Shown here piece by piece: positions 1 to 11,179 of a DNA stretch of 35,184 nucleotides. The stretch is from DATLYH01 sp035575035. Its GTDB lineage: Bacteria; Planctomycetota; Planctomycetia; Gemmatales; Gemmataceae. The position numbers and the translations under genes were made by a program. Location: NCBI GenBank assembly GCA_035575035.1, contig DATLYH010000393.1, positions 1 to 35,184 on the forward strand, in the 5' to 3' direction. The notes beneath the pieces are model-generated. The model made no database searches, had not been told where the DNA came from, and saw only the letters and a list, made by a program, of their open reading frames with translations. Position 1 is the first letter of the stretch. Every line of letters starts with the position of its first letter.

Positions 1-636
1 GCGGGCGCGCCGTCGCAGCCCCGCCGCGCGAAGCTGAATGTGCCCAAGTCGCAGCCGGTCGCTGCCCGGCTGCCGACCGCCGGCACCCCACCGGCAAAAC
101 CCGCCGCCAAGCCGGAGAAGTCGGCCGATCCGCCGGCAGCCGCTGGCCGCACCGTCCCTCCGTCGGCTGCCCCGGCCCGCGCCGGCAAACCGGAGAAGCC
201 GGCCCCGGAGCGCGCCGCCAAGCCGTCGGCCCCTTCGACGCCCACTAAGCCGGCTGTCACAAGCCCATCTCGCCCAGCGCCAGCGAACACTCCGCTGACC
301 AGCCCGCCCGCCGCAGCCTCATCCGCGACGCCGCCGCCTTCGCCGACAACTCCATCGACTCCGGCGGCAAGGAAGCCAGCCAAACCATCCGAATCACGCC
401 CAGCGCCGGCCCCCTTAACCAGCCCGCCGCCGGCTTCTCGCGCCGGCAGTCCAACGGTGCCGACGGCCGTCAAACCGGCGGAAGCTCGGCCCAGTGGTCC
501 CCCATCGGCCGCTGCCCCGCCGCGCCCGATGCCGCCGGCTGCACCGCGTCCTCTGGTGTCGCCGTCCGGCTCCCAGCCGCCGGGCAAGCGGCCATCCGAG
601 AAGGATCGTAAAGAGAAGTCCCCTGACCGGAACTAA
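1..636 (+). CDS. Pro/Ala/Lys-rich C-terminal tail of a protein truncated by the window edge
   Basis: The reading frame is open from base 1 to a TAA at 634-636, so this is the C-terminal part (211 codons) of a gene that begins upstream. A GTG at position 40 is in frame, but nothing marks it as the real start. The residues are almost entirely Pro, Ala, Ser, Thr and Lys, with recurring KPxKP-like and PLTSPP-like units (the latter near 290 and 410), ending in a charged Lys/Asp/Arg-rich tail. No membrane segment or folded domain is visible. This is low-complexity, probably disordered sequence of the kind that links or decorates planctomycete envelope or regulatory proteins. The function cannot be read from this part. 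Proline-rich sequence in GC-rich DNA can also arise in a non-coding frame, which keeps confidence moderate. Confidence 0.55.
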   Translation, partial: AGAPSQPRRAKLNVPKSQPVAARLPTAGTPPAKPAAKPEKSADPPAAAGRTVPPSAAPARAGKPEKPAPERAAKPSAPSTPTKPAVTSPSRPAPANTPLTSPPAAASSATPPPSPTTPSTPAARKPAKPSESRPAPAPLTSPPPASRAGSPTVPTAVKPAEARPSGPPSAAAPPRPMPPAAPRPLVSPSGSQPPGKRPSEKDRKEKSPDRN

Positions 637-687
637 TGTCTGGTCAAGCGCCCTCGTCGCCAATGACTCTGTGAATGGGGTGGTCGG

Positions 688-718
688 GGCGTCGCTGCGC
701 TCCCGGAGCGTCAGCGCC
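688..718. repeat. Short GC-rich inverted repeat (GCGTCAGCG family)
   Basis: The two arms, roughly 688-703 and 704-718, are near reverse complements and contain the GGAGCGTCAGCG core that recurs at 3394-3450, 17420-17444 and 19202-19282. It lies about 50 bases past the stop at 636 and could act as a transcription terminator, although there is no T-run after it. Confidence 0.5.
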
Positions 719-767
719 GGGGACGACGAGTCCGCAAAGACGGAACAGCACCGTTCTGCTGTTGCAT
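711..767 (-). other. Possible 18-codon leader peptide or truncated gene start
   Basis: On the minus strand an unusually strong Shine-Dalgarno (AAAGGAGGAGGAAAG) sits directly upstream of an ATG at 765-767. The frame runs only 18 codons, a Gln-rich start followed by an Arg-rich end. Its TGA at 711-713 lies inside the inverted repeat at 688-718. It may be a short leader peptide, or the 5' end of a gene whose remainder was cut off by the repeat. Nothing in the 18 residues is recognisable. Confidence 0.25.
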
Positions 768-1127
768 CTTTCCTCCTCCTTTCGTTATGGTGGTGTTGGG
801 TGCCACCCAGCTACCTCGCCAGCATCCGCGGGGTGTGGTAAGCACCCATAAATGGAAGGGCCGCACTTCCCCTGCCGGCCGCGATCGGTCGCCGAAGTGA
901 AGCTCCCGCCGGTATCCGACTGCGGTGCACCGTTTGCGGCCCTGTCCCTTGGCCCGACGACGGATCGGGGAGGGCTTTAACGTTCCTTCCGCACGGGCGG
1001 CCCGCGCGCAGGGTTCCCCTTTCCGCCACCGTTCCAGGTTGGGTGGCTGATGGTTCACGCCGGATTTTCTCCCTGTCAACCTTTCTCGCCGCTGGATCGT
1101 CCCGCTCGCTCTTCGTGGAGGTAAATC

Positions 1128-2054
1128 ATGATCTCCCGTCAACGCGCCTGGCTCCGGGTCGCCGGGCTTGGCCTTCTCCTCGGCGTGTCGGCCCTGGGCA
1201 TCTCGCAGGGCTGGTCGCGGATCATTGAACCGCCTAAGGACTCTCGCAAGGATCGGCTGACTTCCGAGCCGCGGCTGGAGGAGTCGCTGCGCCGGGCCCG
1301 CGGCGACGGCAAATACCGGATGCTACTGCGGCAGTTTCGCTCCCCCAAGGACAAGGTCGCCGGCGGCGACTTCCGCGAGATGGGCCTGATGCGGGTCCCG
1401 TCGTATGCCGGCCAGACCAACCTGCCCCCCGGCTACTGGGTCTATGTCGAGCCGTATTGGTACATCTGGCGCGACCTGACCGCGCTGCCGCCGCGCAACC
1501 GGCCGTGGGGACCTGAGCAGGCGACCGGCGAGCCGAACACCACCGCGGCCGGCGACTTTGGCACCGCCTGGGCCTCGCTCACGCCTGACGGTCAGGACGA
1601 ATGGCTGCTCCTGGAGTATGAGCAGCCGATCGTGCCGGTGAGCGTCCGCATCCATGAAACCTGGAACCCCGGTGCCGTCGAGCGCCTGACCTTGTTCCGG
1701 CTCGACGGCAGCGAGGTCGAAGCCTGGGTCGGCCGCGACCCCACCCCGGCGGACCAGGGACAGGGTGTCTCGGAGATTCCGCTCAAGGTCGATTTTCCGA
1801 CCAACCGGCTGGTGGTTCATCTGCGCTCACGCGCGGTGCGTGGCTGGAACGAGATCGACGCGGTGGCCCTGGTGGATGCCAGCGGCAAGGCCCACTGGGC
1901 TGTCGCTGCCGAGGCCAGCAGCACCGCTGCCAGTGACGCGGAACAGACCCTAGCGGTCGGCCTGGTCCGAACCAACCAGCGCCTCCTCCAGCTGGAAGCC
2001 GAGGTCAAGCAGCTCCGGGCACTGATTCAGGAGCTGGGCGGCAAGAAGGAATGA
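1128..2054 (+). CDS. Membrane-anchored protein with discoidin-like domain and C-terminal coiled coil
   Basis: A 308-residue protein. The ATG at 1128 is preceded by GGAGG at the right distance. Residues about 8-27 form a hydrophobic N-terminal signal or anchor. Residues about 120-255 have the look of a discoidin/F5-8C-like beta fold: a GPEQATGEPNT-type opening, then an aspartate-rich segment, 'EWLLLEYEQPIVPVSVRI', and a second strand set ending in 'WNEIDAVALVD'. This resembles domains common in planctomycete secreted proteins. Residues about 275-303 are a short heptad-like coiled coil (LLQLEAEVKQLRALIQEL). It is probably exported, with a binding role in the periplasm or at the cell surface; the ligand is unknown. 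It stands alone in its transcription direction, 200 bases before the next gene. The domain assignment rests on pattern only. Confidence 0.72.
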   Translation: MISRQRAWLRVAGLGLLLGVSALGISQGWSRIIEPPKDSRKDRLTSEPRLEESLRRARGDGKYRMLLRQFRSPKDKVAGGDFREMGLMRVPSYAGQTNLPPGYWVYVEPYWYIWRDLTALPPRNRPWGPEQATGEPNTTAAGDFGTAWASLTPDGQDEWLLLEYEQPIVPVSVRIHETWNPGAVERLTLFRLDGSEVEAWVGRDPTPADQGQGVSEIPLKVDFPTNRLVVHLRSRAVRGWNEIDAVALVDASGKAHWAVAAEASSTAASDAEQTLAVGLVRTNQRLLQLEAEVKQLRALIQELGGKKE

Positions 2055-2258
2055 GCCGCGGCGCGGCTCGGCTTTGCAGGATGGGTCCTCACTCCTTTCA
2101 CACGGTCAAACCGGGCTTCCAGGAATGACGCGCCCCCGGCCGGGGAAAGGAAAACCGCCCAGATTCGACGCGCCTCTTCGGTCCCGGGCAGGTATAAGGA
2201 GAAGGAACCCTTGTTGGGTAACGGGTCCATGACACACCTGCACCGAGGATAGCAGTCC

Positions 2259-3359
<1,101 letters not shown>

Positions 3360-3393
3360 GACAGATAGCCCCAGCCGGGATGCATTGCTCAGT

Positions 3394-3450
3394 GCCCGTC
3401 GCTGGTGCTCCGGGCCCGGGTACTCCGAGCCCGGAGCGCCAGCGACGGGC
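3394..3450. repeat. 22-bp-arm palindrome between convergent genes
   Basis: The arms at 3394-3415 and 3429-3450 match as reverse complements at 21 of 22 positions, with a 13-base loop. A further imperfect copy of the left arm follows at about 3460-3484. The core CGTCGCTGGTGCTCCGGGC / GGAGCGCCAGCGACGGGC belongs to the same family as 19202-19282. It lies between the convergent gluconolactonase-like and RraA-like genes. It is well placed to act as a two-way terminator, although it lacks flanking T-runs. Confidence 0.8.
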
Positions 3451-3512
3451 TGATGGCGCCCCGTCACTCACGCTCCGGACTCGGAGAAAGGCACGCCGAC
3501 CTGGCCTGCGGC

Positions 3513-4256
3513 TCAGCCGCCGACTGCCTTCCGCAGTTTGCGGCCCAGGGCTTCGATCCGATCACGGCTCTCGTTGCGGGCTGCCGCATAACCCTTCGGG
3601 TCGATTCGGCCCGACTTCAGATAGTCGAGCACCACCGCCTCGGCGGCCACATACTCAGGGCAAGCCTGGGCCACTGCCGATGCAATCTCGTTGGGGATCG
3701 TCGTCACCCCGTTGCGGTCGCCGTGCAGCAGGTCGCCGGGGTTGACCATCACCCCGCCGACGTGCACCGGCACGTTGATCTGCACGATGTGGCAGTAGCC
3801 GTGGGCGCAGATCGTTCCGTTGGTGAAGCAGGGGAAGCCCAGCGCCTCGACCTGATCGAGGTCACGGCCGGCGCCGCTGGTGATCAGGCCAACGGCGCCG
3901 AACGCCTTGTAGGTAGTGCACATTACCTCGCCGAACGTCGCCGCCGCTACCGGGTCGTCAAGGTCCTGGAAGACCACCACGGCTGGTCCCGGTAGCTCGG
4001 CGAATGAGGCGACTTGCTCGGCCAGGCCGGCGTAGACGTTGCCTGATCGCGGCGGCGCCGCCGAGCGGAACGTCGCCGTGCTGGCGTAGCCGACCATCGG
4101 CGGCAGTTTCGGGAAGCAAGCCTTGATGCGTGCGTCCATGTAGCCGGCCGTGCGCGGCCGAAGGTCGAACAACTCGATGACATTGCAGACAGTCGGCGTG
4201 TCGAACTTGCGCAACAGCTCCAGATCGGCAGCCGGGATAGCACGGATCTCGGGCAT
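3513..4256 (-). CDS. RraA-like / HMG-CHA aldolase family protein
   Basis: A 247-residue protein of the RraA/4-hydroxy-4-methyl-2-oxoglutarate aldolase family (older annotation: dimethylmenaquinone methyltransferase). The family signature is clear: GE at 109-110, a KxFG segment, SGAGRD at about 127-132 with the Arg-Asp pair that binds substrate and metal, and HGDRNGV at 178-184 followed by TTIP. Enzymes of this fold cleave oxo-acids to pyruvate with a divalent metal; other members only bind RNase E. The substrate here is unknown. I chose the ATG at 4254-4256, preceded on the minus strand by GAGG, over an upstream in-frame start at 4313 that would add 19 atypical residues. It stands alone, convergent with the gluconolactonase-like gene. 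Confidence 0.85.
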   Translation of the reverse strand: MPEIRAIPAADLELLRKFDTPTVCNVIELFDLRPRTAGYMDARIKACFPKLPPMVGYASTATFRSAAPPRSGNVYAGLAEQVASFAELPGPAVVVFQDLDDPVAAATFGEVMCTTYKAFGAVGLITSGAGRDLDQVEALGFPCFTNGTICAHGYCHIVQINVPVHVGGVMVNPGDLLHGDRNGVTTIPNEIASAVAQACPEYVAAEAVVLDYLKSGRIDPKGYAAARNESRDRIEALGRKLRKAVGG

Positions 4257-4366
4257 GGCTGACCTCAGGGATAAGAATGCGGGCGGCACTTTCCGAAGAG
4301 CATGGTACGTCACCGGGCCGGAAAGGCCAGCGGAAAAGACGACCGGCGGTTACAATGCAGTCCGTT

Positions 4367-4401
4367 CGGTCAACCGGCCGGTGTGAACCGGCCGCTCGCC
4401 G
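4367..4401. repeat. CCGGCCGGTGTGAACCGGCC repeat, partial copy
   Basis: This segment contains 20 bases (4375-4394) identical to 21742-21761, inside the larger palindrome at 21736-21781. It also shares the flanking GTCAACCGG and GCTCGCC ends. It lies in the divergent gap between the RraA-like gene and the small membrane protein, ending about 20 bases before the latter's ATG. Confidence 0.7.
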
Positions 4402-4420
4402 GGCAAAATGGGAAGCACCG

Positions 4421-4744
4421 ATGAGCAACCTCAATCTGTACCTGGCCGTGTTCTGGCTGGTCCTGGGGGTGGGACTGGTTCTATTCCATCAGATGAACCC
4501 GGACGACCCGACCCTGCGTCTCCGCGGGACCGATTGGTCGCCGGGCTGGCTCGGCATCGTGCTGGCGGTGTACAACCTGGCCCGCTGGTACAGTCTCCGC
4601 GCATCACTGCGGCAGCAGGCGCTGTTCCAGGAAGAGCTACGGCGTGCGCGAGAGCGGGAACATCACCGGCCACCGGCTGAGCCCGACCCTAATTTCAACT
4701 TCACCGACATGTCGCCCCCGTCGGAAGAGCGGCGCGACGGTTGA
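4421..4744 (+). CDS. Small membrane protein, two predicted helices
   Basis: A 107-residue protein I do not recognise. The ATG at 4421 starts a hydrophobic helix (residues about 5-23, NLYLAVFWLVLGVGLVLF). A short polar part and a second helix (about 43-60, GWLGIVLAVYNLARW) follow. Next comes a charged Arg/Glu-rich segment (about 65-85) likely to be cytoplasmic, and a Pro/Asn tail. An in-frame start at 4277 exists, but it would translate the repeat at 4367-4401 and lacks hydrophobic or conserved character, so I reject it. No clear Shine-Dalgarno precedes the chosen ATG. Its stop is 9 bases from the end of the convergent gmhB. Confidence 0.65.
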   Translation: MSNLNLYLAVFWLVLGVGLVLFHQMNPDDPTLRLRGTDWSPGWLGIVLAVYNLARWYSLRASLRQQALFQEELRRAREREHHRPPAEPDPNFNFTDMSPPSEERRDG

Positions 4745-4753
4745 CCGGCGCCG

Positions 4754-5320
4754 TCAAGTCGCATCTTGCCGGGCGATCAAGCGGGCAGCCTCGGCCAGGT
4801 CGGCAACCGTGTGGTGCGGCCGGCGCTCCGGCGTGAGGACCCATGCCGTCTCGCGGCCGTTGTCCACCAAAATGGTCCGGCAACCGGCGCGACGGCCGGC
4901 TTCCACATCATCGAGAATGTCGCCGATGAACCACGATCGGGCCAGGTCGATGTGGTGCTCGCGGGCGGCCCGGTGGATCAGTCCCGGCTGCGGCTTGCGG
5001 CAATCGCACGAGACGGCGTAGGCGGCAACGATCCCCTGCGGATGGTGGGGACAGTAGTAGAAGCCGGCCAACGGCACGCCCACTTCCGCCAGCAATTCGC
5101 GCAGCCGACCCTCGACGGCGGCCAGGGCCGTTTCGGCAAAGTAGCCGCGGGCCACCCCCGACTGATTGGAAATGACCACCAGCCGATAGCCCAACCCGTG
5201 CAGCAGCCGCAGCCCCTCGACAGCGCCCGGCGTCAGCCGGATCTGCTTGGGGTCCACATTGTACGGCACATCCTCGATCAGGGTGCCGTCCTTGTCCAGG
5301 AAGACCGCGCGAACATTCAT
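4754..5320 (-). CDS. gmhB: D-glycero-D-manno-heptose-1,7-bisphosphate 7-phosphatase, HAD family
   Basis: A 188-residue HAD-IIIA phosphatase. The nucleophile motif DKDGT (Asp9, Asp11) is at the N-terminus and SNQSG is at 51-55. The zinc-binding set typical of GmhB is present: Cys90, His92, Cys105, Cys107. Lys109 and GDILDD (133-138) complete the catalytic core. GmhB removes the 7-phosphate from heptose bisphosphate during synthesis of ADP-heptose for LPS inner core or other surface glycans. The same fold also includes histidinol phosphatase, so the substrate is probable rather than certain. The ATG at 5318-5320 directly begins the family's usual N-terminus; the frame stays open upstream, but only as a shadow of cstA. 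It follows cstA by 41 bases on the same strand and is probably co-transcribed with it. Confidence 0.88.
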   Translation of the reverse strand: MNVRAVFLDKDGTLIEDVPYNVDPKQIRLTPGAVEGLRLLHGLGYRLVVISNQSGVARGYFAETALAAVEGRLRELLAEVGVPLAGFYYCPHHPQGIVAAYAVSCDCRKPQPGLIHRAAREHHIDLARSWFIGDILDDVEAGRRAGCRTILVDNGRETAWVLTPERRPHHTVADLAEAARLIARQDAT

Positions 5321-5361
5321 CGCTGGAGCGGACAAGTTGAGAACCTGTCCCCACGGGCCGC

Positions 5362-7554
5362 TCAGGCCACCGGCTCCTCGGGAGTCGCCGGTACCAGGCC
5401 GCGGAGCACCGCCAGCCAGCGGCCGGCGGCGAAGAACAGCAGCGCCAGCACACAGGCGATGACGAAGACCGTCAGCGAGATATTCAGCACCCCCTTCAAG
5501 ACGCTCCAGTTGCCTGCGGCCGTCAGGCGGACAAACTGGGGGATCATCTGGCTCCCGGCCGTCATGGTGGTGGCCGTCACGAACAGCATCGGCAAGAGCG
5601 TCACCGGAGCATAGCGGGCCCGGCCAGTGTTGATCAACAGTGTCGTCACCAGGCAGAGAGCGATCACCGCCAGCAGCTGATTGGCGATGCCGAACATTGG
5701 CCAGATGGTGTCGATCGAGCCGGTGTAGATCAGCAGGCCCCAACCCGCCGTCACCACCGCCGTCGCCAGCACCGCGCCGGGCAGCCAGTCGGTCTTCTCG
5801 AACGGCGCGTAGACCTTGCCCAGCGCCTCCTGAAGCAGAAAACGAGCGATGCGTGTGCCGGTGTCAATCGTTGTCAGGATGAACAGCGCCTCGAACATGA
5901 TGGCGAAGTGGTACCAGTACTTCATCAGGTCGTCCGACGGCAGGCCAAGTTGGCTGAGCGGTGTTGTCAGGATCTGGGACATCCCCACTGCCAGCGTCAC
6001 CGCCCCGCCCGTCCGGCCGCGGAGCGTCTCGTTGCCGACCTGCTGCTCCACCTCGGCCAAGTTTAGGTGCTCCAGGCTCCCCGTTCCCAGGTACTGGTAC
6101 AGCCGGTCCAACTCCGGCTGCCAGCGGGCCACTGCCTTCTGATCGACGTTGATCTCGTAGTACAGCTTCGGGTCGAGCGAGGCAGCCGCGATCAAGGCGA
6201 CGACGCCGACCAGCCCCTCGATCAGCATGGCGCCGTAGCCGATCGGCCGGATGTCGCTCTCCTGGTTGACCATCTTCGGCGTGGTGCCCGATGAGACCAG
6301 GGAGTGAAAGCCGGAGATGGCCCCGCACATGATGCAGATGAAGACGAACGGGAAGATACCGCCCCAGGGAAAGGTCGGTCCGCCGCCGGCGAAGACCGGG
6401 TTGACCGGCGGGCAGCGGAGCACCGGGTTGGCCACGATCGTGCCGATCACCAGCAGGGCGATGGTGCCGATCTTGAGGAAGCTCGACAGGTAGTCGCGCG
6501 GGCAGAGCAACAGCCAGACCGGCAGCACGCTGGCGACGAAGCCGTAGGCGCAGATGGCGAAGACGGTCTCGCCCCGGCTCAGGGCAAAGACACGGTGCAG
6601 CGGCGAGCCGGGAATCCAGTTGCCGATGATTGTGGCCGCCAGCACGCCCGCGGCGCCGATCAACGACGCCTCGACGACGCGCCCTTTGCGAATCTTGTAC
6701 ATGTACAGGCCGACGAACAGCGCGATCGGGATGGTGCAGGCAATGGTGAAGGTGCCCCACGAGCTACCCGGCACCAGCAGGGCCGCCCCGGCCGGCAGCG
6801 CGACCGTGTTGTCCGAAGGCCAGAGGGTCTTCGACTCGGGCACGCGCATCTGGAACGATTCCGGCCGCGACGACGGCGTGCCGTCGGGGTAAACGACCGT
6901 GCAGCCTTCCGGGAAGCGGTAGACCTTGTATCCCTCCTCCACCTGGACCACTTCGAGGTCGCTGTGGGGGGGCAGCACGATCTTTGTTCCTTCGGCGAAC
7001 TGTACCTCCTCGCCGCCCAGCGCCTTGACGACGACAAAGCCGAGCCCGGCCAGAGCGATGACGACGATGAACAGGATGGCGGCCGAGACCACGACGGCGG
7101 CCGATCGGCCCAACTCGGTCCGGGCGATCTCGGCCAGTGATTTGCCGCCGCGCCGCACCGACGCCGCCAGCACCAGCATGTCCTGCACTGCCCCAGCCAG
7201 GCAGACGCCAATCACCAGCCAGAGCAGTCCCGGCATGTAGCCGTACTGAATCGCCAGCACCGGCCCAATCAACGGCCCAGCCCCTGAGATAGCGGCGAAG
7301 TGGTGGCCGAACAGCACCCACTTGTTGGTGGGATGATAGTTCTGGCCGTCATAATAGCGGTGGGCCGGTGTCGGCCGGGTGTCATCCAGGGCCATCACCT
7401 TGGCCGCCAGGAAGGCGCTGTAGTAGCGGTAGGCGATGGCCAACGCGCAGAGCACCGCCAGCATCAGCGGCATGGCCCGCAGGAGGGTGCGGCCATTGAG
7501 AGTTTCGGTGAAGAGGTCGGCAAGGAGGGGATCGAACACGGAACAGACTCCCAT
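5362..7554 (-). CDS. cstA: Carbon starvation protein CstA-type peptide/pyruvate transporter
   Basis: About 730 residues with many membrane helices. Long segments match the CstA family as I recall it: WVLFGHHFAAISGAGPLIGP (79-98), GAVQDMLVL, LPVWLLLCPRDYLSSFLKIG, GAISGFHSLVSSGTTPKM, and FGIANQLLA near the C-terminus. CstA proteins take up peptides or pyruvate across the inner membrane, often when carbon is short. Residues about 181-264 form a hydrophilic insert of roughly 80 residues between two helices that are nearly adjacent in E. coli CstA. The ATG at 7552-7554 has no clear Shine-Dalgarno. A GTG at 7539 (codon 6) is preceded by GGGAG at good spacing and may be the true start. gmhB follows 41 bases downstream. 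Confidence 0.93.
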   Translation of the reverse strand: MGVCSVFDPLLADLFTETLNGRTLLRAMPLMLAVLCALAIAYRYYSAFLAAKVMALDDTRPTPAHRYYDGQNYHPTNKWVLFGHHFAAISGAGPLIGPVLAIQYGYMPGLLWLVIGVCLAGAVQDMLVLAASVRRGGKSLAEIARTELGRSAAVVVSAAILFIVVIALAGLGFVVVKALGGEEVQFAEGTKIVLPPHSDLEVVQVEEGYKVYRFPEGCTVVYPDGTPSSRPESFQMRVPESKTLWPSDNTVALPAGAALLVPGSSWGTFTIACTIPIALFVGLYMYKIRKGRVVEASLIGAAGVLAATIIGNWIPGSPLHRVFALSRGETVFAICAYGFVASVLPVWLLLCPRDYLSSFLKIGTIALLVIGTIVANPVLRCPPVNPVFAGGGPTFPWGGIFPFVFICIMCGAISGFHSLVSSGTTPKMVNQESDIRPIGYGAMLIEGLVGVVALIAAASLDPKLYYEINVDQKAVARWQPELDRLYQYLGTGSLEHLNLAEVEQQVGNETLRGRTGGAVTLAVGMSQILTTPLSQLGLPSDDLMKYWYHFAIMFEALFILTTIDTGTRIARFLLQEALGKVYAPFEKTDWLPGAVLATAVVTAGWGLLIYTGSIDTIWPMFGIANQLLAVIALCLVTTLLINTGRARYAPVTLLPMLFVTATTMTAGSQMIPQFVRLTAAGNWSVLKGVLNISLTVFVIACVLALLFFAAGRWLAVLRGLVPATPEEPVA

Positions 7555-7744
7555 GAACTAGACCGCAGCGCGAGCAAGGACCGCTCGCAAGGCCGGCCCG
7601 CGCTCCCCTGTCGAACTAGTGTAGGCACTTGTCGGGCGCGCGAGCACGGCATTTTGGTTGTCCATATGGAGAGTGCCGGGCGACTTGTCGAGGAAAGGGC
7701 CTTCACAGGCCGAATAACTGACGAAGTCGGTCATCCACTTCTGC

Positions 7745-8044
7745 TTACATCCGGGAGGACAAGACGCCCAACTCACGGAGAATCAGGGAACTCGTAGCTG
7801 TCACCAACCGATGCAGCCTAAGGGTGGAAGAGACCCGCAGCCCCGTGGCCGCGAAGTCGGGTTGACTACTATCCAACACAAGATCAGTCCGCTCCGGATG
7901 GGGAAGGACTTGACTGGTGAGAAACGCCAGAACTACATGGCCGTAGGGACCAATGAGGTCCGTCAAGCAGACGGCCGGGCGCACCTTGGTCCCTGACAAA
8001 TCATCAAAAGGAAACGGCACCAGAACGACCTTACCCTTGGTCAT
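7745..8044 (-). CDS. MazF/PemK-family toxin
   Basis: A 99-residue protein with the start typical of MazF/PemK mRNA-interferases: GKVVLVPFPFDDLSGTKVRP, followed by AVCLTD and later a hydrophobic VVLAFLTSQ strand. Toxins of this fold cut RNA when not held by the antitoxin. It is slightly shorter than usual (about 110 residues) but appears intact, ending in TAA at 7745-7747. Its ATG (8042-8044, preceded by GGAAAG) overlaps the end of the upstream small gene by 14 bases. That is the normal antitoxin-then-toxin order with translational coupling. Activity and cleavage site are unknown. Confidence 0.82.
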   Translation of the reverse strand: MTKGKVVLVPFPFDDLSGTKVRPAVCLTDLIGPYGHVVLAFLTSQVLPHPERTDLVLDSSQPDFAATGLRVSSTLRLHRLVTATSSLILRELGVLSSRM

Positions 8045-8285
8045 GGAACGGCTTTCCGTCGGCCGGGGTGTAAATGTCCTCCCGAGGGTCTCTCAGGAAA
8101 TCAAACGCTGGGCTGGCGGCTGCCGAACGGAGCCATTCCTTCTCATCCACATCACCTTCCTCGGCGATCAGGATGAGGACCCGGACCCGGCTCGGGCCGG
8201 CAATCGGTATCGGCGTGTCGAGATGGAGCCGTCGCTGCGCGTCGATCACTCCGGGGACTTCAATGGCTTTCCAGGCAATACTCAT
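8031..8285 (-). CDS. Probable antitoxin partner of the MazF-like toxin
   Basis: An 84-residue protein directly upstream of, and overlapping, the MazF-like gene. The N-terminal half (residues about 5-45) reads as short beta strands around a basic segment with a VRVLILIAEEGD strand. The rest is acidic and Pro/Asp-rich with a tryptophan (about 50-84), as expected for a flexible toxin-binding tail. This layout is common in small antitoxins paired with PemK/MazF-like toxins in planctomycetes and cyanobacteria. I cannot assign a named DNA-binding family. The ATG at 8283-8285 has AAAAGG upstream. The identification leans on gene order. Confidence 0.68.
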   Translation of the reverse strand: MSIAWKAIEVPGVIDAQRRLHLDTPIPIAGPSRVRVLILIAEEGDVDEKEWLRSAAASPAFDFLRDPREDIYTPADGKPFHDQG

Positions 8286-8363
8286 GGTGCGAACCTTTTC
8301 TCGGTCGGCCCTTGCTCAACGCCTTGCAACCGGCTGGCTACGGGACGGCGCTGATAAGTCGTG

Positions 8364-10973
<2,610 letters not shown>

Positions 10974-11179
10974 AAACTGCTCCAGTTTTCCGTTGGCCAT
11001 TGAACCCCCGCTCAGCCGTCCCCGATCGGGGAAGCCGGGCCCGGGGCGTCTGTTTTTCCCAGGCTCTTTCCTCAGATACTGAGTAAAGATAGACAACTGA
11101 AGGGGGTAAGTCCACCAGGAGAGGATCGCCACGCTTTGCCGAAGGTGCCGGGGAGTCAAACTGTACCGTCCCACGTAAA

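Larger units (their letters stand above)
637..1127. other. Intergenic stretch without a convincing full gene
   Basis: About 490 bases lie between the end of the first reading frame and the gene at 1128. They contain a short GC-rich inverted repeat (688-718) and, on the minus strand, a strong ribosome-binding site with an ATG leading into an 18-codon frame (711-767). Longer open frames on both strands have no recognisable domain and biased composition, so I read them as chance frames. The last 15 bases carry the Shine-Dalgarno GGAGG of the downstream gene. Confidence 0.5.

Noticed and set aside
711..1142. A 143-residue open frame on the minus strand over the 637-1127 gap
   Set aside because: It has no domain, is rich in Arg, Gly and Pro as expected for a chance frame, and only its final 18 codons follow a good start signal, which is reported separately.
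5321..5743. N-terminal extension of gmhB
   Set aside because: It is the shadow of the cstA C-terminal coding region in another frame; the HAD motif begins only at 5320.
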